Notes under the pieces: model-generated | The model's input: only the letters and a program-made list of their open reading frames with translations | Told to the model about the DNA's origin: nothing | Databases searched by the model: none | Position numbers and translations under genes: made by a program | NCBI GenBank assembly: GCA_045589235.1 | Contig: JAZNOR010000001.1 | Span: forward strand, 1 to 64,000 | Source of the DNA: RGIG7332 sp045589235 | GTDB taxonomy: Bacteria > Bacillota > Clostridia > Oscillospirales > JAAYXM01 | Direction of reading: 5' to 3' | DNA: 64,000 nt | Shown: positions 49,983 through 58,144 of the stretch, one piece after another | How the letters are laid out: the number at the start of each line of letters is the position of its first letter | How positions within the stretch are numbered: position 1 is the first letter of the stretch

Positions 49983-51863
49983 TTATTCAAAATCGTACCA
50001 ACCATCCGTCGGGGTAAAGCCGTTATCTTCAGCTTCTACCGGAATCATAATTCCATAGCCGTCATAGCTGTCGTATGAATCAAAGTTGCGCTTCATATAT
50101 AAAAGCTCACCGCGTTCGGGAATGTCATAATGCTTGAGCGCCTTATAGCCTTTTTCGTCATTTGTATAATCCTCGCGCGACTCCAAATCAGAATAGCGGA
50201 ACGCCATTCTCATAAGGCGAATGTTGTTTCTTGCCGCAGGAGTTTCGGCAAGCTCTAAAGCCTTATCAAAGCCTGCATATATTCTCTCTTTATCAATGTG
50301 ATTCTGGAGATAAACACCTGCTGTCATAATCTCACACTGACCATCGAGCACTTCTTCTGCATAGCGAATATTATCAGCAATTGCCTCGGCGCCTTTACCG
50401 AAAATTCGGGTGAAGAGCTTAAGATTATCCTCCATTGAAAGCTCGGTGTTATAAGCTGTGCGGCTGAATGTATAGAAGTTAAAGATGTTGTTCCACATAT
50501 TGTAAACTTCAATTTGAGTTTCTAAACCTTCAATGCCTTTTTCTACAAAGTTTTTGCAAATAGCCTGCATTTCGTCTGCAATCGGCATATATCTCTGACG
50601 TCCCGGATAAACTCCCATAAAGTAGTCGTAATATCCAACGCCGATGCCGACTTCCTTCCATTTGAGAAGTGCTTCCTCATAGAAGGTGCCGTTTAAGCAT
50701 GAGCCGTCGGGCTTGCCGACTGTACGAAGACCTGTTATGTGCCAGGTTGCCTCTTCTGCAAAAAGATTTGACGGGAGAGATTTTACGTATGCCGGCGGCT
50801 CCCAAATATCGGTATAAGCGGAGATGGCAATTTTTACATCAGGATGAACTTTTGCGACCTTTTCTGCCATTTTACCAATCATATAAAGGAAGTTTTCAGC
50901 CTTTGTGTACGGCCTGCACTTTTCGCAGCAGCACTGCGGAGCGGTACCGTCTTTATTTACAAATGTGTAAACCTTAACCTGCGGGTTCTGAGCGAGCCAC
51001 TCGATAAGGTTCTTTGAAATCTGCTCAATCATTTCGTCATTTCTTGAGCAGAGAACCATCTGACCCCAGTTGTCAACCATTTCAAAACGGGTTCCGTCTT
51101 CAAGCATTTTGTAATAATCCGGATGAGTTACATAATACTCCTCGGGGAAGTATTTGTTGCCGTGTGGCGGAAGCATAGTGTCAATAGCATCGTGGTGGCC
51201 TACGCGCAAAATAAATCCGCGCTTTGCACATTCTTCAATCATTCCGTTTCCTTTAAAATGCTCGTAAACACTGTGCCATGTGTAAATCTGATTATATCTG
51301 TTTTTGCAGAGCCAATCAAGGAAGGTGTGGTCGAGGGCATAATCTGCGCCGACACCGTGTGATGAATACTGCGCAACCGCACCGCGGAACATCAAATCTG
51401 CCTTGGCTTTCACATAATCCATACCTGCGGTGTTGATTTCATCGCACTTTGCTATAAGTTCGCCGCCTGGAACGCCTGCCTTGGTATATGCAGCAAAGCT
51501 GCAGCCGAGATAACGCTCAAAAAGCTCGTAAACCGCGTAGATTGTGCCACGCTCGCGTTCGTTTTCGTTTTTAGAACTGCCTGCGATAACTAAGCAGTTG
51601 CCAAAATCGCGAATGAAAATTCCTTCAGGACCCGGAACCAATTTATCAAATTCAGCCTCTGAAATGTATTTGGCGGAAACTTCATTTCGTGACGGGTCAC
51701 CGATTGCGATAACTTCACCGTCAGCACTTCCGTAAACGATCTGAAGGTTTGCACCGCAAACTGCTTCTATGTATTTTTTAAGCTCACTTGATGCGAAATT
51801 TTCGCGCTCGGTAGCATTTTTGGGCAAAACGATTTTAGCTGTACTTGCTTTGTTTATAATCAT
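49983..51863 (-). CDS. DUF4838 / alpha-glucuronidase-N-like glycosidase-type protein
   Basis: A 626-aa protein without a signal peptide. The N-terminal 130 residues resemble the alpha-glucuronidase N-terminal domain (NKASTAKIVLPKNATERENF, RGTIYAVYELFERYLGC); the middle matches DUF4838, with FVNKDGTAPQCCCEKCRPYT holding a cysteine cluster (C-C-C-x-x-C) and AISAYTDIWEPPAYV. DUF4838 proteins are thought to be glycoside hydrolases related to GH67/GH20-like barrels; activity is unproven. A promoter (see 51897-51925) stands directly upstream. Confidence 0.8.
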   Translation of the reverse strand: MIINKASTAKIVLPKNATERENFASSELKKYIEAVCGANLQIVYGSADGEVIAIGDPSRNEVSAKYISEAEFDKLVPGPEGIFIRDFGNCLVIAGSSKNENERERGTIYAVYELFERYLGCSFAAYTKAGVPGGELIAKCDEINTAGMDYVKAKADLMFRGAVAQYSSHGVGADYALDHTFLDWLCKNRYNQIYTWHSVYEHFKGNGMIEECAKRGFILRVGHHDAIDTMLPPHGNKYFPEEYYVTHPDYYKMLEDGTRFEMVDNWGQMVLCSRNDEMIEQISKNLIEWLAQNPQVKVYTFVNKDGTAPQCCCEKCRPYTKAENFLYMIGKMAEKVAKVHPDVKIAISAYTDIWEPPAYVKSLPSNLFAEEATWHITGLRTVGKPDGSCLNGTFYEEALLKWKEVGIGVGYYDYFMGVYPGRQRYMPIADEMQAICKNFVEKGIEGLETQIEVYNMWNNIFNFYTFSRTAYNTELSMEDNLKLFTRIFGKGAEAIADNIRYAEEVLDGQCEIMTAGVYLQNHIDKERIYAGFDKALELAETPAARNNIRLMRMAFRYSDLESREDYTNDEKGYKALKHYDIPERGELLYMKRNFDSYDSYDGYGIMIPVEAEDNGFTPTDGWYDFE

Positions 51864-51896
51864 ATTTGCATACTCCTTATCTTTAATTACAAAGTA

Positions 51897-51925
51897 ATTA
51901 TATCATAGTGCATATTTTAAAGCAA
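51897..51925 (-). promoter_or_regulatory. Promoter of the DUF4838 gene
   Basis: On the minus strand TTGCTT (51925-51920), 17 nt, TATAAT (51902-51897). Confidence 0.7.
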
Positions 51926-51951
51926 TGGTTTTGCAAAAATTGAGCAAATTA

Positions 51952-52596
51952 TTATAAGTTTAAAAGATGTGAAAAATCATGCACATAGTAATCTGCCACC
52001 GCAGAAATTGCATCAGCATCGTCTTTTGAAGATTCGTCAAAAATTCCGCAGACTTTTATGCCTGAAAGTTTTGCCGATTTGTTGGCGTTTAAATTATCGT
52101 CAACAAATAAAATTTCATCAATTGGTGCACCGATTTTCTCTGCACACATTTTATAAATTTCGGGATTTGCCTTCGTTGTGTTGAAATCATCACACGACCA
52201 GACGTTTGCAAATATATCAAAAATGCCGAGCCTTTTAAGGCAAGGATCAAGCGTTAAGTGCGGACTTGCGGTTAAAACATTTAAATTTGCACCATCATCC
52301 TTTAATGCTTTAAGCGTAGAAATAACATTTTCTTTTGCAGGAATTGTGTGTGTATATTCATAAATTGCGCGCTCGCCCATTTTGTTGCCAAGCTCTTCGA
52401 TTGATAGATTAACACCTAACTCTTTTATAAAATACTGCGCAGTACCCATAAATCCGAGCGGAGTTATTATTTTAATTAAATCTTCACCATAGGAAATGCC
52501 GCATTCGTCTAAAATTCCTGTCATTGTTTCTATATATGCAGGCATTGAATCGACCAGTGTGCCGTCAAAATCAAAAAGATACGTGCTAAACTTCAT
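51952..52596 (-). CDS. HAD-superfamily hydrolase (phosphoglycolate phosphatase-like)
   Basis: A 214-aa haloacid-dehalogenase-type phosphatase with a cap domain. Motif I FDFDGTLVDS contains the nucleophile Asp; motif II is VLTASPH, motif III lies around TTKANPEIY, and motif IV is ILFVDDNLNAN. Probably acts on a small phosphosugar. The start is ATG 52596 (MKFSTYLF); the in-frame GTG 52605 is part of the SD GAGGTGA. Confidence 0.9.
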   Translation of the reverse strand: MKFSTYLFDFDGTLVDSMPAYIETMTGILDECGISYGEDLIKIITPLGFMGTAQYFIKELGVNLSIEELGNKMGERAIYEYTHTIPAKENVISTLKALKDDGANLNVLTASPHLTLDPCLKRLGIFDIFANVWSCDDFNTTKANPEIYKMCAEKIGAPIDEILFVDDNLNANKSAKLSGIKVCGIFDESSKDDADAISAVADYYVHDFSHLLNL

Positions 52597-52680
52597 AAAA
52601 TTCACCTCTTGTTTATTCTAACACAAGCGAGCTTGATAAACAACAAAATAAAGCGCGCATATTATGAAACGGGTGATTTT

Positions 52681-53658
52681 ATGGAAATTGTAAATGATGT
52701 TGCAATTTTAAATTTATATCTGTATCTTTTAAATAATTTTGTTCCACTTACAAACGAAAGTTTTCATGACATTATTTTAAGGCTTTATTACAACTTTAAA
52801 AGAAATATTCCGAAATTGTGGTCGAAACGCCGGGCTGCACGCCTTGAGATAATATTAAATTATATTGAAAGAAACAAAAATCTTGCATCGGCAAAGCTTA
52901 TAAGACAAGTGTGCAGTGACAGTGGTTTGTGTGCTTGCGCATTTTTAGTGCCGAAAGGTGAGGTGTATGTTGCTCTGCGCGGTACGGGAACAGGGGAATG
53001 GATAGATAACGGCGAAGGTCTTGCGGGGACAGATTTTCCAACAGACCAACAAGCAGAGGCGCTTGAATGGTTTGAAAAACTTATAGAAAAAGAGAACATT
53101 TTGCCTGAAGAAGTTGTTGTATCCGGTCATTCAAAAGGTGGAAATAAGGCCCAGCTTATTGCGATGAAATTTAATGTGCAAAAATGCATAAGCTTTGATG
53201 GACAAGGCTTTTCGCCCGAGGCAATTTCTGAATTAAAAACCGAGCTGGGCGAAAGATTTTATAAACGAAGAGAAAATGTGTTTTCTTATTCTGCGGAAAA
53301 TGATTACATAAATGTTTTGGGAGAACGCCTGATGCCGCATGAAAACGTCTTCTTTTTAAAATCAAACGGTGGGTTACATTTTTTAGAGGCAATTTTAAAT
53401 AAAGATGGCACGCTTAGGAAACTTTGTGAGCAAGGAAAACTCTCGGAATGTGTCGATAACATATCCGATGAGCTTATGAAAATTCCGCCGAGCGCGAGAA
53501 AATATGCAACACTTGGCGTTATGAATATTATTCAAAAATACATCGTAGACGAACCTGCGCTAAACGGTGACTTCGTGTCAATTGAAAATACGATTGCAGG
53601 CTTAGGAGTTGCTGCATTTTCAGTTATTAAAAGTATTGTAAAAAACGCAAAAATGTGA
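52681..53658 (+). CDS. Mbeg1-like (DUF2974) alpha/beta-hydrolase
   Basis: A 325-aa lipase-like protein. The nucleophile elbow is VSGHSKGGNKAQL, preceded by VYVALRGTGTGEWIDNGEG, as in the DUF2974/Mbeg1 family found in gut Firmicutes. A C-terminal Asp and His complete the presumed triad (SAENDYINVLG; GGLHFLEAI). No signal peptide. Start ATG 52681 has GGGTGAT upstream; the frame is open from 52609 but without an SD. Substrate unknown. Confidence 0.82.
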   Translation: MEIVNDVAILNLYLYLLNNFVPLTNESFHDIILRLYYNFKRNIPKLWSKRRAARLEIILNYIERNKNLASAKLIRQVCSDSGLCACAFLVPKGEVYVALRGTGTGEWIDNGEGLAGTDFPTDQQAEALEWFEKLIEKENILPEEVVVSGHSKGGNKAQLIAMKFNVQKCISFDGQGFSPEAISELKTELGERFYKRRENVFSYSAENDYINVLGERLMPHENVFFLKSNGGLHFLEAILNKDGTLRKLCEQGKLSECVDNISDELMKIPPSARKYATLGVMNIIQKYIVDEPALNGDFVSIENTIAGLGVAAFSVIKSIVKNAKM

Positions 53659-53681
53659 TATTATGTCAAATGGTGATTTTT

Positions 53682-54587
53682 ATGTACAGTCAAAAATTAA
53701 AAGGTAATTTGCTTTTGTTTCTAACGGCTCTTGTCTGGGGTATTTCGTTTGTATTCCAGAGCAAAGGTGTTGAAGCGATGCCGCCGATTGCATTTAATGG
53801 AATACGTTCAATTCTGGGTGGGATTGTGCTTCTTCCGGTTATCTTTTTTTTAGATAAAGGCAAAAGGGAACGCGGAGAGGAAACTAAAATAACAAAACCG
53901 CTGCTTCTTGGCGGAATTTGTTGCGGAGCATTTCTGTGCATTGCGACCACTTTGCAGTCGATGGGAATGGTTTACACAAGTCCAGGTAAAGCGGGCTTCA
54001 TAACAGCGCTTTATATGGTAATTGTTCCGATTATCGGTCTTTTTATGGGCAAAAAGCCGCGACTTATTATTTTGATCTCCGTTTTGATTGCCGTGGCAGG
54101 ATTGTATTTAATGTGCATAAGCGGAAGTCTTGCGCTAAATTCGGGCGATATTTTGATTTTCCTTTGCGCATTTGTGTTTGCAGGGCATATTTTGCTTATT
54201 GACTATTTTTCACCGAAGGTTGACGGAGTGAAGCTTTCGTGTTTGCAATTTTTCGTTTGCGGCATACTTAGTCTTATTGCAATGCCGTTTAGCGGAGTTC
54301 CAACATGGGATATGATTTCTTCCTGCTGGATTGAGCTTGCTTATGCGGGTGTTATGTCGTGCGGCGTTGCATATACTTTGCAGATTGTTGGTCAGAAGTA
54401 TACAGACCCGACCTCGGCGTCAATCTTAATGAGTTTGGAATCGGTTTTTGCAACACTTTCAACGGTGATTTTAGTGGCGCTTGGTTTTAATCTAACGGGC
54501 GGAGCTATGTCAATGCGCGAGATTTTGGGCTGCATTTTGATGTTTATTGCCATTATGCTTGTGCAAATGCCTGAGAAAAAGCACTAA
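53682..54587 (+). CDS. EamA/DMT-superfamily transporter
   Basis: A 301-aa membrane protein with ten predicted helices in two EamA repeats, typical of metabolite exporters. Conserved parts: LTALVWGISFVFQSKGVE in the first repeat and QKYTDPTSASILMSLESVFA in the second. Start ATG 53682 follows TGGTGAT. It lies 23 nt behind the hydrolase gene and may be cotranscribed with it. Substrate not predictable. Confidence 0.9.
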   Translation: MYSQKLKGNLLLFLTALVWGISFVFQSKGVEAMPPIAFNGIRSILGGIVLLPVIFFLDKGKRERGEETKITKPLLLGGICCGAFLCIATTLQSMGMVYTSPGKAGFITALYMVIVPIIGLFMGKKPRLIILISVLIAVAGLYLMCISGSLALNSGDILIFLCAFVFAGHILLIDYFSPKVDGVKLSCLQFFVCGILSLIAMPFSGVPTWDMISSCWIELAYAGVMSCGVAYTLQIVGQKYTDPTSASILMSLESVFATLSTVILVALGFNLTGGAMSMREILGCILMFIAIMLVQMPEKKH

Positions 54588-54592
54588 TTTTG

Positions 54593-54673
54593 TTGACAAG
54601 TGCAGTAATTCTGTGTTAACATATTTTTAATAATTTAAGCGCGAGGTCAAAACTTTTCTCGCGCTATTTTTTT
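54593..54673 (+). promoter_or_regulatory. Promoter followed by a terminator-like hairpin ahead of nhaC
   Basis: TTGACA (54593-54598), 18 nt, TAACAT (54617-54622). About 10 nt after the predicted start an 8-bp GC-rich stem (54638-54645 with 54658-54665) with a 12-nt loop is followed by T7, immediately before the nhaC SD AGGAGG. Either the terminator of the EamA gene or an attenuator of nhaC. Confidence 0.55.
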
Positions 54674-54686
54674 AGGAGGTACACAA

Positions 54687-56291
54687 ATGAAATTCTCAAT
54701 GAGAAAAACTCTCCCCGTGCTCATTGTTGCAATTCTTCTTGTCATCACCTCGGTTTTTGCTACCGGTGATGCTGAAGTGAGCACAATGTATGCAACATTC
54801 TGGGCGCTTGTTCCGCCGGTTGTTGCTATCGCTCTTGCGCTTATTACCAAAGAGGTTTATTCATCACTCTTTATAGGTATCGTGCTCGGCGGTCTTCTCG
54901 CTTGTAACTGGAAACCGGTTGCGGCACTTGATGCGATTGTTAACGAAGGCTTGATTGCAGCTGTTTCAGGAACAGCCGGCATCTTCATCTTCCTTGTTAT
55001 TTTGGGCACTCTCGTTGCTCTTATCAACAAGGCAGGCGGCTCTGCTGCATTCGGTCGTTGGGCGCAGACTCATATCAAGTCTCGCGTTGGGGCAATGTTT
55101 GCAACCTTTATTCTCGGCGTTTTAATTTTCATTGACGACTACTTTAACTGCTTAACCGTTGGTAGTGTTATGCTCCCGGTTACTGACAGCCATAAGATTT
55201 CACGCGCAAAGCTTGCATTCTTAATTGACGCAACCGCAGCTCCGATTTGTATGATCGCTCCGGTTTCTTCATGGGCTGCTGCTGTTGCAGAGTTTACTGA
55301 GGGAACAGGCTATTCGGGAATTGAGCTTTTTGTTCGCGCTATTCCGTATAACTTCTATTCACTTTTAATGTTTGTGTTCATCATCGCAATCATTCTTATG
55401 AAGTTCGATTACGGTCCGATGAAGAAACACGAGTTTAATGCATTAAACAAGGGCGATCTCTTTACATCAGGTCAGGACGATGTTGCAACGGCAGAAGCTG
55501 TTGAAGCTAACCCGAAGGGCAAGGTTATTGATCTTATCTTACCGGTTATCGTTTTAGTTGTTATTTCAATCATCGGTCTTATCTACGTTGGCGGATTCTT
55601 CAGCGGATCAAACTTTATCGATGCATTTGGCAACACCGATGCAACAGTAGGTTTACCGTGGGGTGCAATTGTTGCGCTTCTCGTTACAATTATCTATTTA
55701 ATTGCTCGCCGTGTTGTTACCTTTAAGGAAGCTATGGCTTGCATTCCGAAGGGCTTTAACGCAATGGTTCCGGCAATTCTTATCCTCACCTTTGCGACAT
55801 CACTTAAGAATATGACAGGCTTACTCGGTGCAGATGTATTTGTTGAAGGACTTATGAAGACTGCAGCTCCGGGTCTTGCAAACTTCTTGCCGGCAATTAT
55901 CTTCCTCGTTGCTTGCGTACTTGCGTTCTCAACAGGAACATCATGGGGTACTTTCGGTATTCTCATTCCGATTGTTCTTTCAATGTTTGATGCAACAAGT
56001 CCGCTTCTCATAATCGGTGTTTCAGCTTGTCTCGCAGGTGCAGTTTGCGGAGACCACTGCTCACCGATTTCCGACACAACAATTATGTCGTCGGCTGGTA
56101 GCCAGTCAAACCATATCAACCACGTTTCGACTCAGATGCCGTATGCAATCACGGTTGCACTCATTTCATTCGTGTGCTACCTCCTTGCGGCATTTACTCA
56201 GAACGCTTACATCTTACTTGCAGTCGGCGTGATTATCACAGTCGGCACATTGTTTGTAATTAAAGCGATTACTAAGAACAAAGAAGCGTAA
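54687..56291 (+). CDS. nhaC: Na+/H+ antiporter, NhaC family
   Basis: A 534-aa polytopic antiporter (about 12 helices) of the NhaC/MleN type. Family segments are ILGVLIFIDDYFNCLTVGSVM and GDHCSPISDTTIMSSAGSQS. A signal-like first helix (residues 8-26) precedes the body. SD AGGAGG. It would exchange Na+ for H+ (or organic acids, as in MleN), and fits the sodium-type V-ATPase of this window. Substrate specificity within the family is not certain. Confidence 0.9.
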   Translation: MKFSMRKTLPVLIVAILLVITSVFATGDAEVSTMYATFWALVPPVVAIALALITKEVYSSLFIGIVLGGLLACNWKPVAALDAIVNEGLIAAVSGTAGIFIFLVILGTLVALINKAGGSAAFGRWAQTHIKSRVGAMFATFILGVLIFIDDYFNCLTVGSVMLPVTDSHKISRAKLAFLIDATAAPICMIAPVSSWAAAVAEFTEGTGYSGIELFVRAIPYNFYSLLMFVFIIAIILMKFDYGPMKKHEFNALNKGDLFTSGQDDVATAEAVEANPKGKVIDLILPVIVLVVISIIGLIYVGGFFSGSNFIDAFGNTDATVGLPWGAIVALLVTIIYLIARRVVTFKEAMACIPKGFNAMVPAILILTFATSLKNMTGLLGADVFVEGLMKTAAPGLANFLPAIIFLVACVLAFSTGTSWGTFGILIPIVLSMFDATSPLLIIGVSACLAGAVCGDHCSPISDTTIMSSAGSQSNHINHVSTQMPYAITVALISFVCYLLAAFTQNAYILLAVGVIITVGTLFVIKAITKNKEA

Positions 56292-56301
56292 ATGAATAAT
56301 A

Positions 56302-56333
56302 AAAAATCCACCTCATATGAGGTGGATTTTTTT
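56302..56333. terminator. Bidirectional terminator, nhaC / lexA
   Basis: A perfect 32-nt palindrome (centre CATATG) with A6 and T6 flanks between converging genes. Confidence 0.93.
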
Positions 56334-56342
56334 GTTCTTAAA

Positions 56343-56945
56343 TTATTGATAATAGCGCATCGTTGCGACAACTTTACCTAAAATTGCGGCATGTGTACCA
56401 TCAATCGGCGAGAAGTCTTCATTTTCCGGGAGTAGCCAGATTTTATTGCCCTTGTGCATATAAGTTTTGACCGTTGCTTCATCTTCTAAAAGCGCAACGA
56501 CGATATCACCGTTATTTACAACCTGCTGGCGACGAACAACAATTACGTCATCCGGCATAATGCCCGCATTTTTCATTGAAAGCCCGCGCACGCGAAGTGC
56601 GAAATGCTCGTAGCCGGAGTTACCACCGTCGTAAGGAACATAACCCTCAATGTTTTCGGTAGCTAAAATCGGCTCACCTGCAGCTACGCGACCTAAAATC
56701 GGAATTGCGGGATATGATTTGACATTTCCCTCAGGTGAGAGAATTGTAAGGCCACGATTCTTGCCGCCGCTACGCTCAATGTATCCTTTCTTCTGCAGAG
56801 CTTGAAGGTGCATATGAACAGAAGCAGGGGAAGTCAGCCCTACGCCATGGCCGATATCACGCACAGAGGGTGGAAAACCATTTTCTTTAATATAATTGCT
56901 GATAAAATCAAAAATATCACGTTGTTTGTCGGTTAAATCACGCAT
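56343..56945 (-). CDS. lexA: SOS repressor LexA
   Basis: Represses DNA-damage genes and cleaves itself with RecA filament. The 200-aa product has a winged-helix N-terminal domain (TDKQRDIFDFISNYIKENG, SVRDIGHGVGLTSPASV) and a peptidase domain with the cleavage site A89-G90, nucleophile S123 in RVRGLSMKNAGI (Leu in place of the usual Asp before Ser) and K160. SD AGGAGG. A GAAC-N4-GTTT half-palindrome at 56988-56999 may be a degenerate LexA box. Confidence 0.95.
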   Translation of the reverse strand: MRDLTDKQRDIFDFISNYIKENGFPPSVRDIGHGVGLTSPASVHMHLQALQKKGYIERSGGKNRGLTILSPEGNVKSYPAIPILGRVAAGEPILATENIEGYVPYDGGNSGYEHFALRVRGLSMKNAGIMPDDVIVVRRQQVVNNGDIVVALLEDEATVKTYMHKGNKIWLLPENEDFSPIDGTHAAILGKVVATMRYYQ

Positions 56946-56997
56946 AATAAAACCTCCTGTCAATATATTAAGAGTTTAACACATATAAAACAAAAGT

Positions 56998-57714
56998 TCA
57001 AGCCTTTCTTTGATAAATTTCAGAAACTTCTTTTGTTTCGTGTCCTTCAACGTCGCGGATAAATAGGGTTGGAAGAACTTTTAAACCTTCGCCGCCGCAC
57101 TTTCTGGCTTCCAGCAAAACGAGTGAGGGCGCGGTTTTTGCATTGTTCTGAACGAGCCGCATACGCTTTGGCGCAAGGTTGTATTTGTAAAGTGCGGATA
57201 TAAGTGCACCCAACCGTTCCGGTCGATACACAATAGAAAAACTTCCCTGATATTTTAAAAGATACGCAGCTGCGCGGCAGATGTCATCTATCGTGCTGTC
57301 AATTTCCATGCGCGCGGCAAGAAGGTTTGGATTTTCGGTATGAAGACCGCCATCGCGCTTTAAGTAAGGTGGGTTAGAAACCACAACATCAAAACTCTCG
57401 GGTTTTAAGTATTCTTCAATCTTAACAATGTCGCCGTTTATCACCTGCATACGGTCAGATAAGTTATTGAGCACAACGTTTTCTTCAGAAAGAGCATATG
57501 AGCCGGGGAGAATTTCAATTCCCGTAACCGTTATGTTCTTATATCGTGCGCACAAGAGAATTGAAATCGCGCCGTTTCCACAGCCTAAATCGCATACGTT
57601 ATCATTTTTATGAATTTTAGCAAAGTGCGAAAGTAGCATAGAATCCGTTCCGAGTTTTAAAAACTCATTGCTTTGTTTTAGTTTAAAACCGGAGATTCCG
57701 AGTTCGTCAATCAT
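56998..57714 (-). CDS. trmN6: tRNA1(Val) (adenine-N6)-methyltransferase-like protein
   Basis: A 238-aa SAM-dependent methyltransferase. Motif I is VCDLGCGNGAISILLC and the catalytic motif for N6-adenine methylation is VVSNPPY; the N-terminal segment DELGISGFKLKQSNEFLKLGTDSMLL matches TrmN6 homologues. Start ATG 57714 (SD GGAAGTGA); the TTG-start frame at 57735 is less likely. lexA lies directly downstream with about 50 nt between. Confidence 0.85.
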   Translation of the reverse strand: MIDELGISGFKLKQSNEFLKLGTDSMLLSHFAKIHKNDNVCDLGCGNGAISILLCARYKNITVTGIEILPGSYALSEENVVLNNLSDRMQVINGDIVKIEEYLKPESFDVVVSNPPYLKRDGGLHTENPNLLAARMEIDSTIDDICRAAAYLLKYQGSFSIVYRPERLGALISALYKYNLAPKRMRLVQNNAKTAPSLVLLEARKCGGEGLKVLPTLFIRDVEGHETKEVSEIYQRKA

Positions 57715-57753
57715 ATTTTCACTTCCAAACAGCAAAAATGTTAGTTTTATAGC

Positions 57754-57782
57754 ATTATATAATATTGAAAAAATTTTTGCAA
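57754..57782 (-). promoter_or_regulatory. Promoter of trmN6-lexA
   Basis: On the minus strand TTGCAA (57782-57777), 17 nt, TATAAT (57759-57754). Confidence 0.7.
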
Positions 57783-57802
57783 GGTTATATAGTCATAAAA
57801 AG

Positions 57803-57832
57803 AAACCGCACTGCCAAAAGACAGTGCGGTTT
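57803..57832 (-). terminator. Terminator of the ferredoxin gene
   Basis: An 11-bp GC-rich stem (57803-57813 with 57822-57832) with an 8-nt loop; a T-run follows on the minus strand. Confidence 0.88.
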
Positions 57833-57849
57833 TATGCTTTAATAACCGA

Positions 57850-58020
57850 TTATTCCGGCTTAATAGCCTCGACAGGGCAAGCGCCTGCGCAAGAACCACA
57901 ATCGATGCAAGCATCAGCATCAATTACATACTGGCTGTCACCAGCGGTAATGCAACCAACCGGGCACTCACCTTCACAGGTACCGCAGCTGATGCACTCG
58001 TCAGAAATTACATGAGCCAT
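57850..58020 (-). CDS. 2[4Fe-4S] ferredoxin
   Basis: A 56-aa clostridial-type ferredoxin with two cluster motifs, CISCGTCEGEC and CIDCGSCAGAC, each followed by Pro. It carries low-potential electrons between pyruvate:ferredoxin oxidoreductase, [FeFe]-hydrogenase and other enzymes. Start ATG 58020 (SD GGAGGTG); the longer 61-aa frame includes part of the SD. It is monocistronic with its own promoter and terminator, in line with high expression. Confidence 0.96.
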   Translation of the reverse strand: MAHVISDECISCGTCEGECPVGCITAGDSQYVIDADACIDCGSCAGACPVEAIKPE

Positions 58021-58052
58021 TACAAACACCTCCAAGTTGTTTCTTTAACACT

Positions 58053-58080
58053 ATTGTACCACGCCTTTTGAAAAAATCAA
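58053..58080 (-). promoter_or_regulatory. Promoter of the ferredoxin gene
   Basis: On the minus strand TTGATT (58080-58075), 16 nt, TACAAT (58058-58053). Confidence 0.6.
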
Positions 58081-58144
58081 TGGTAAATTGAAAAAAATTA
58101 TAAAAAACCGTAAAGATTGGCGATACTACAAGAGAGGTGGTTTA

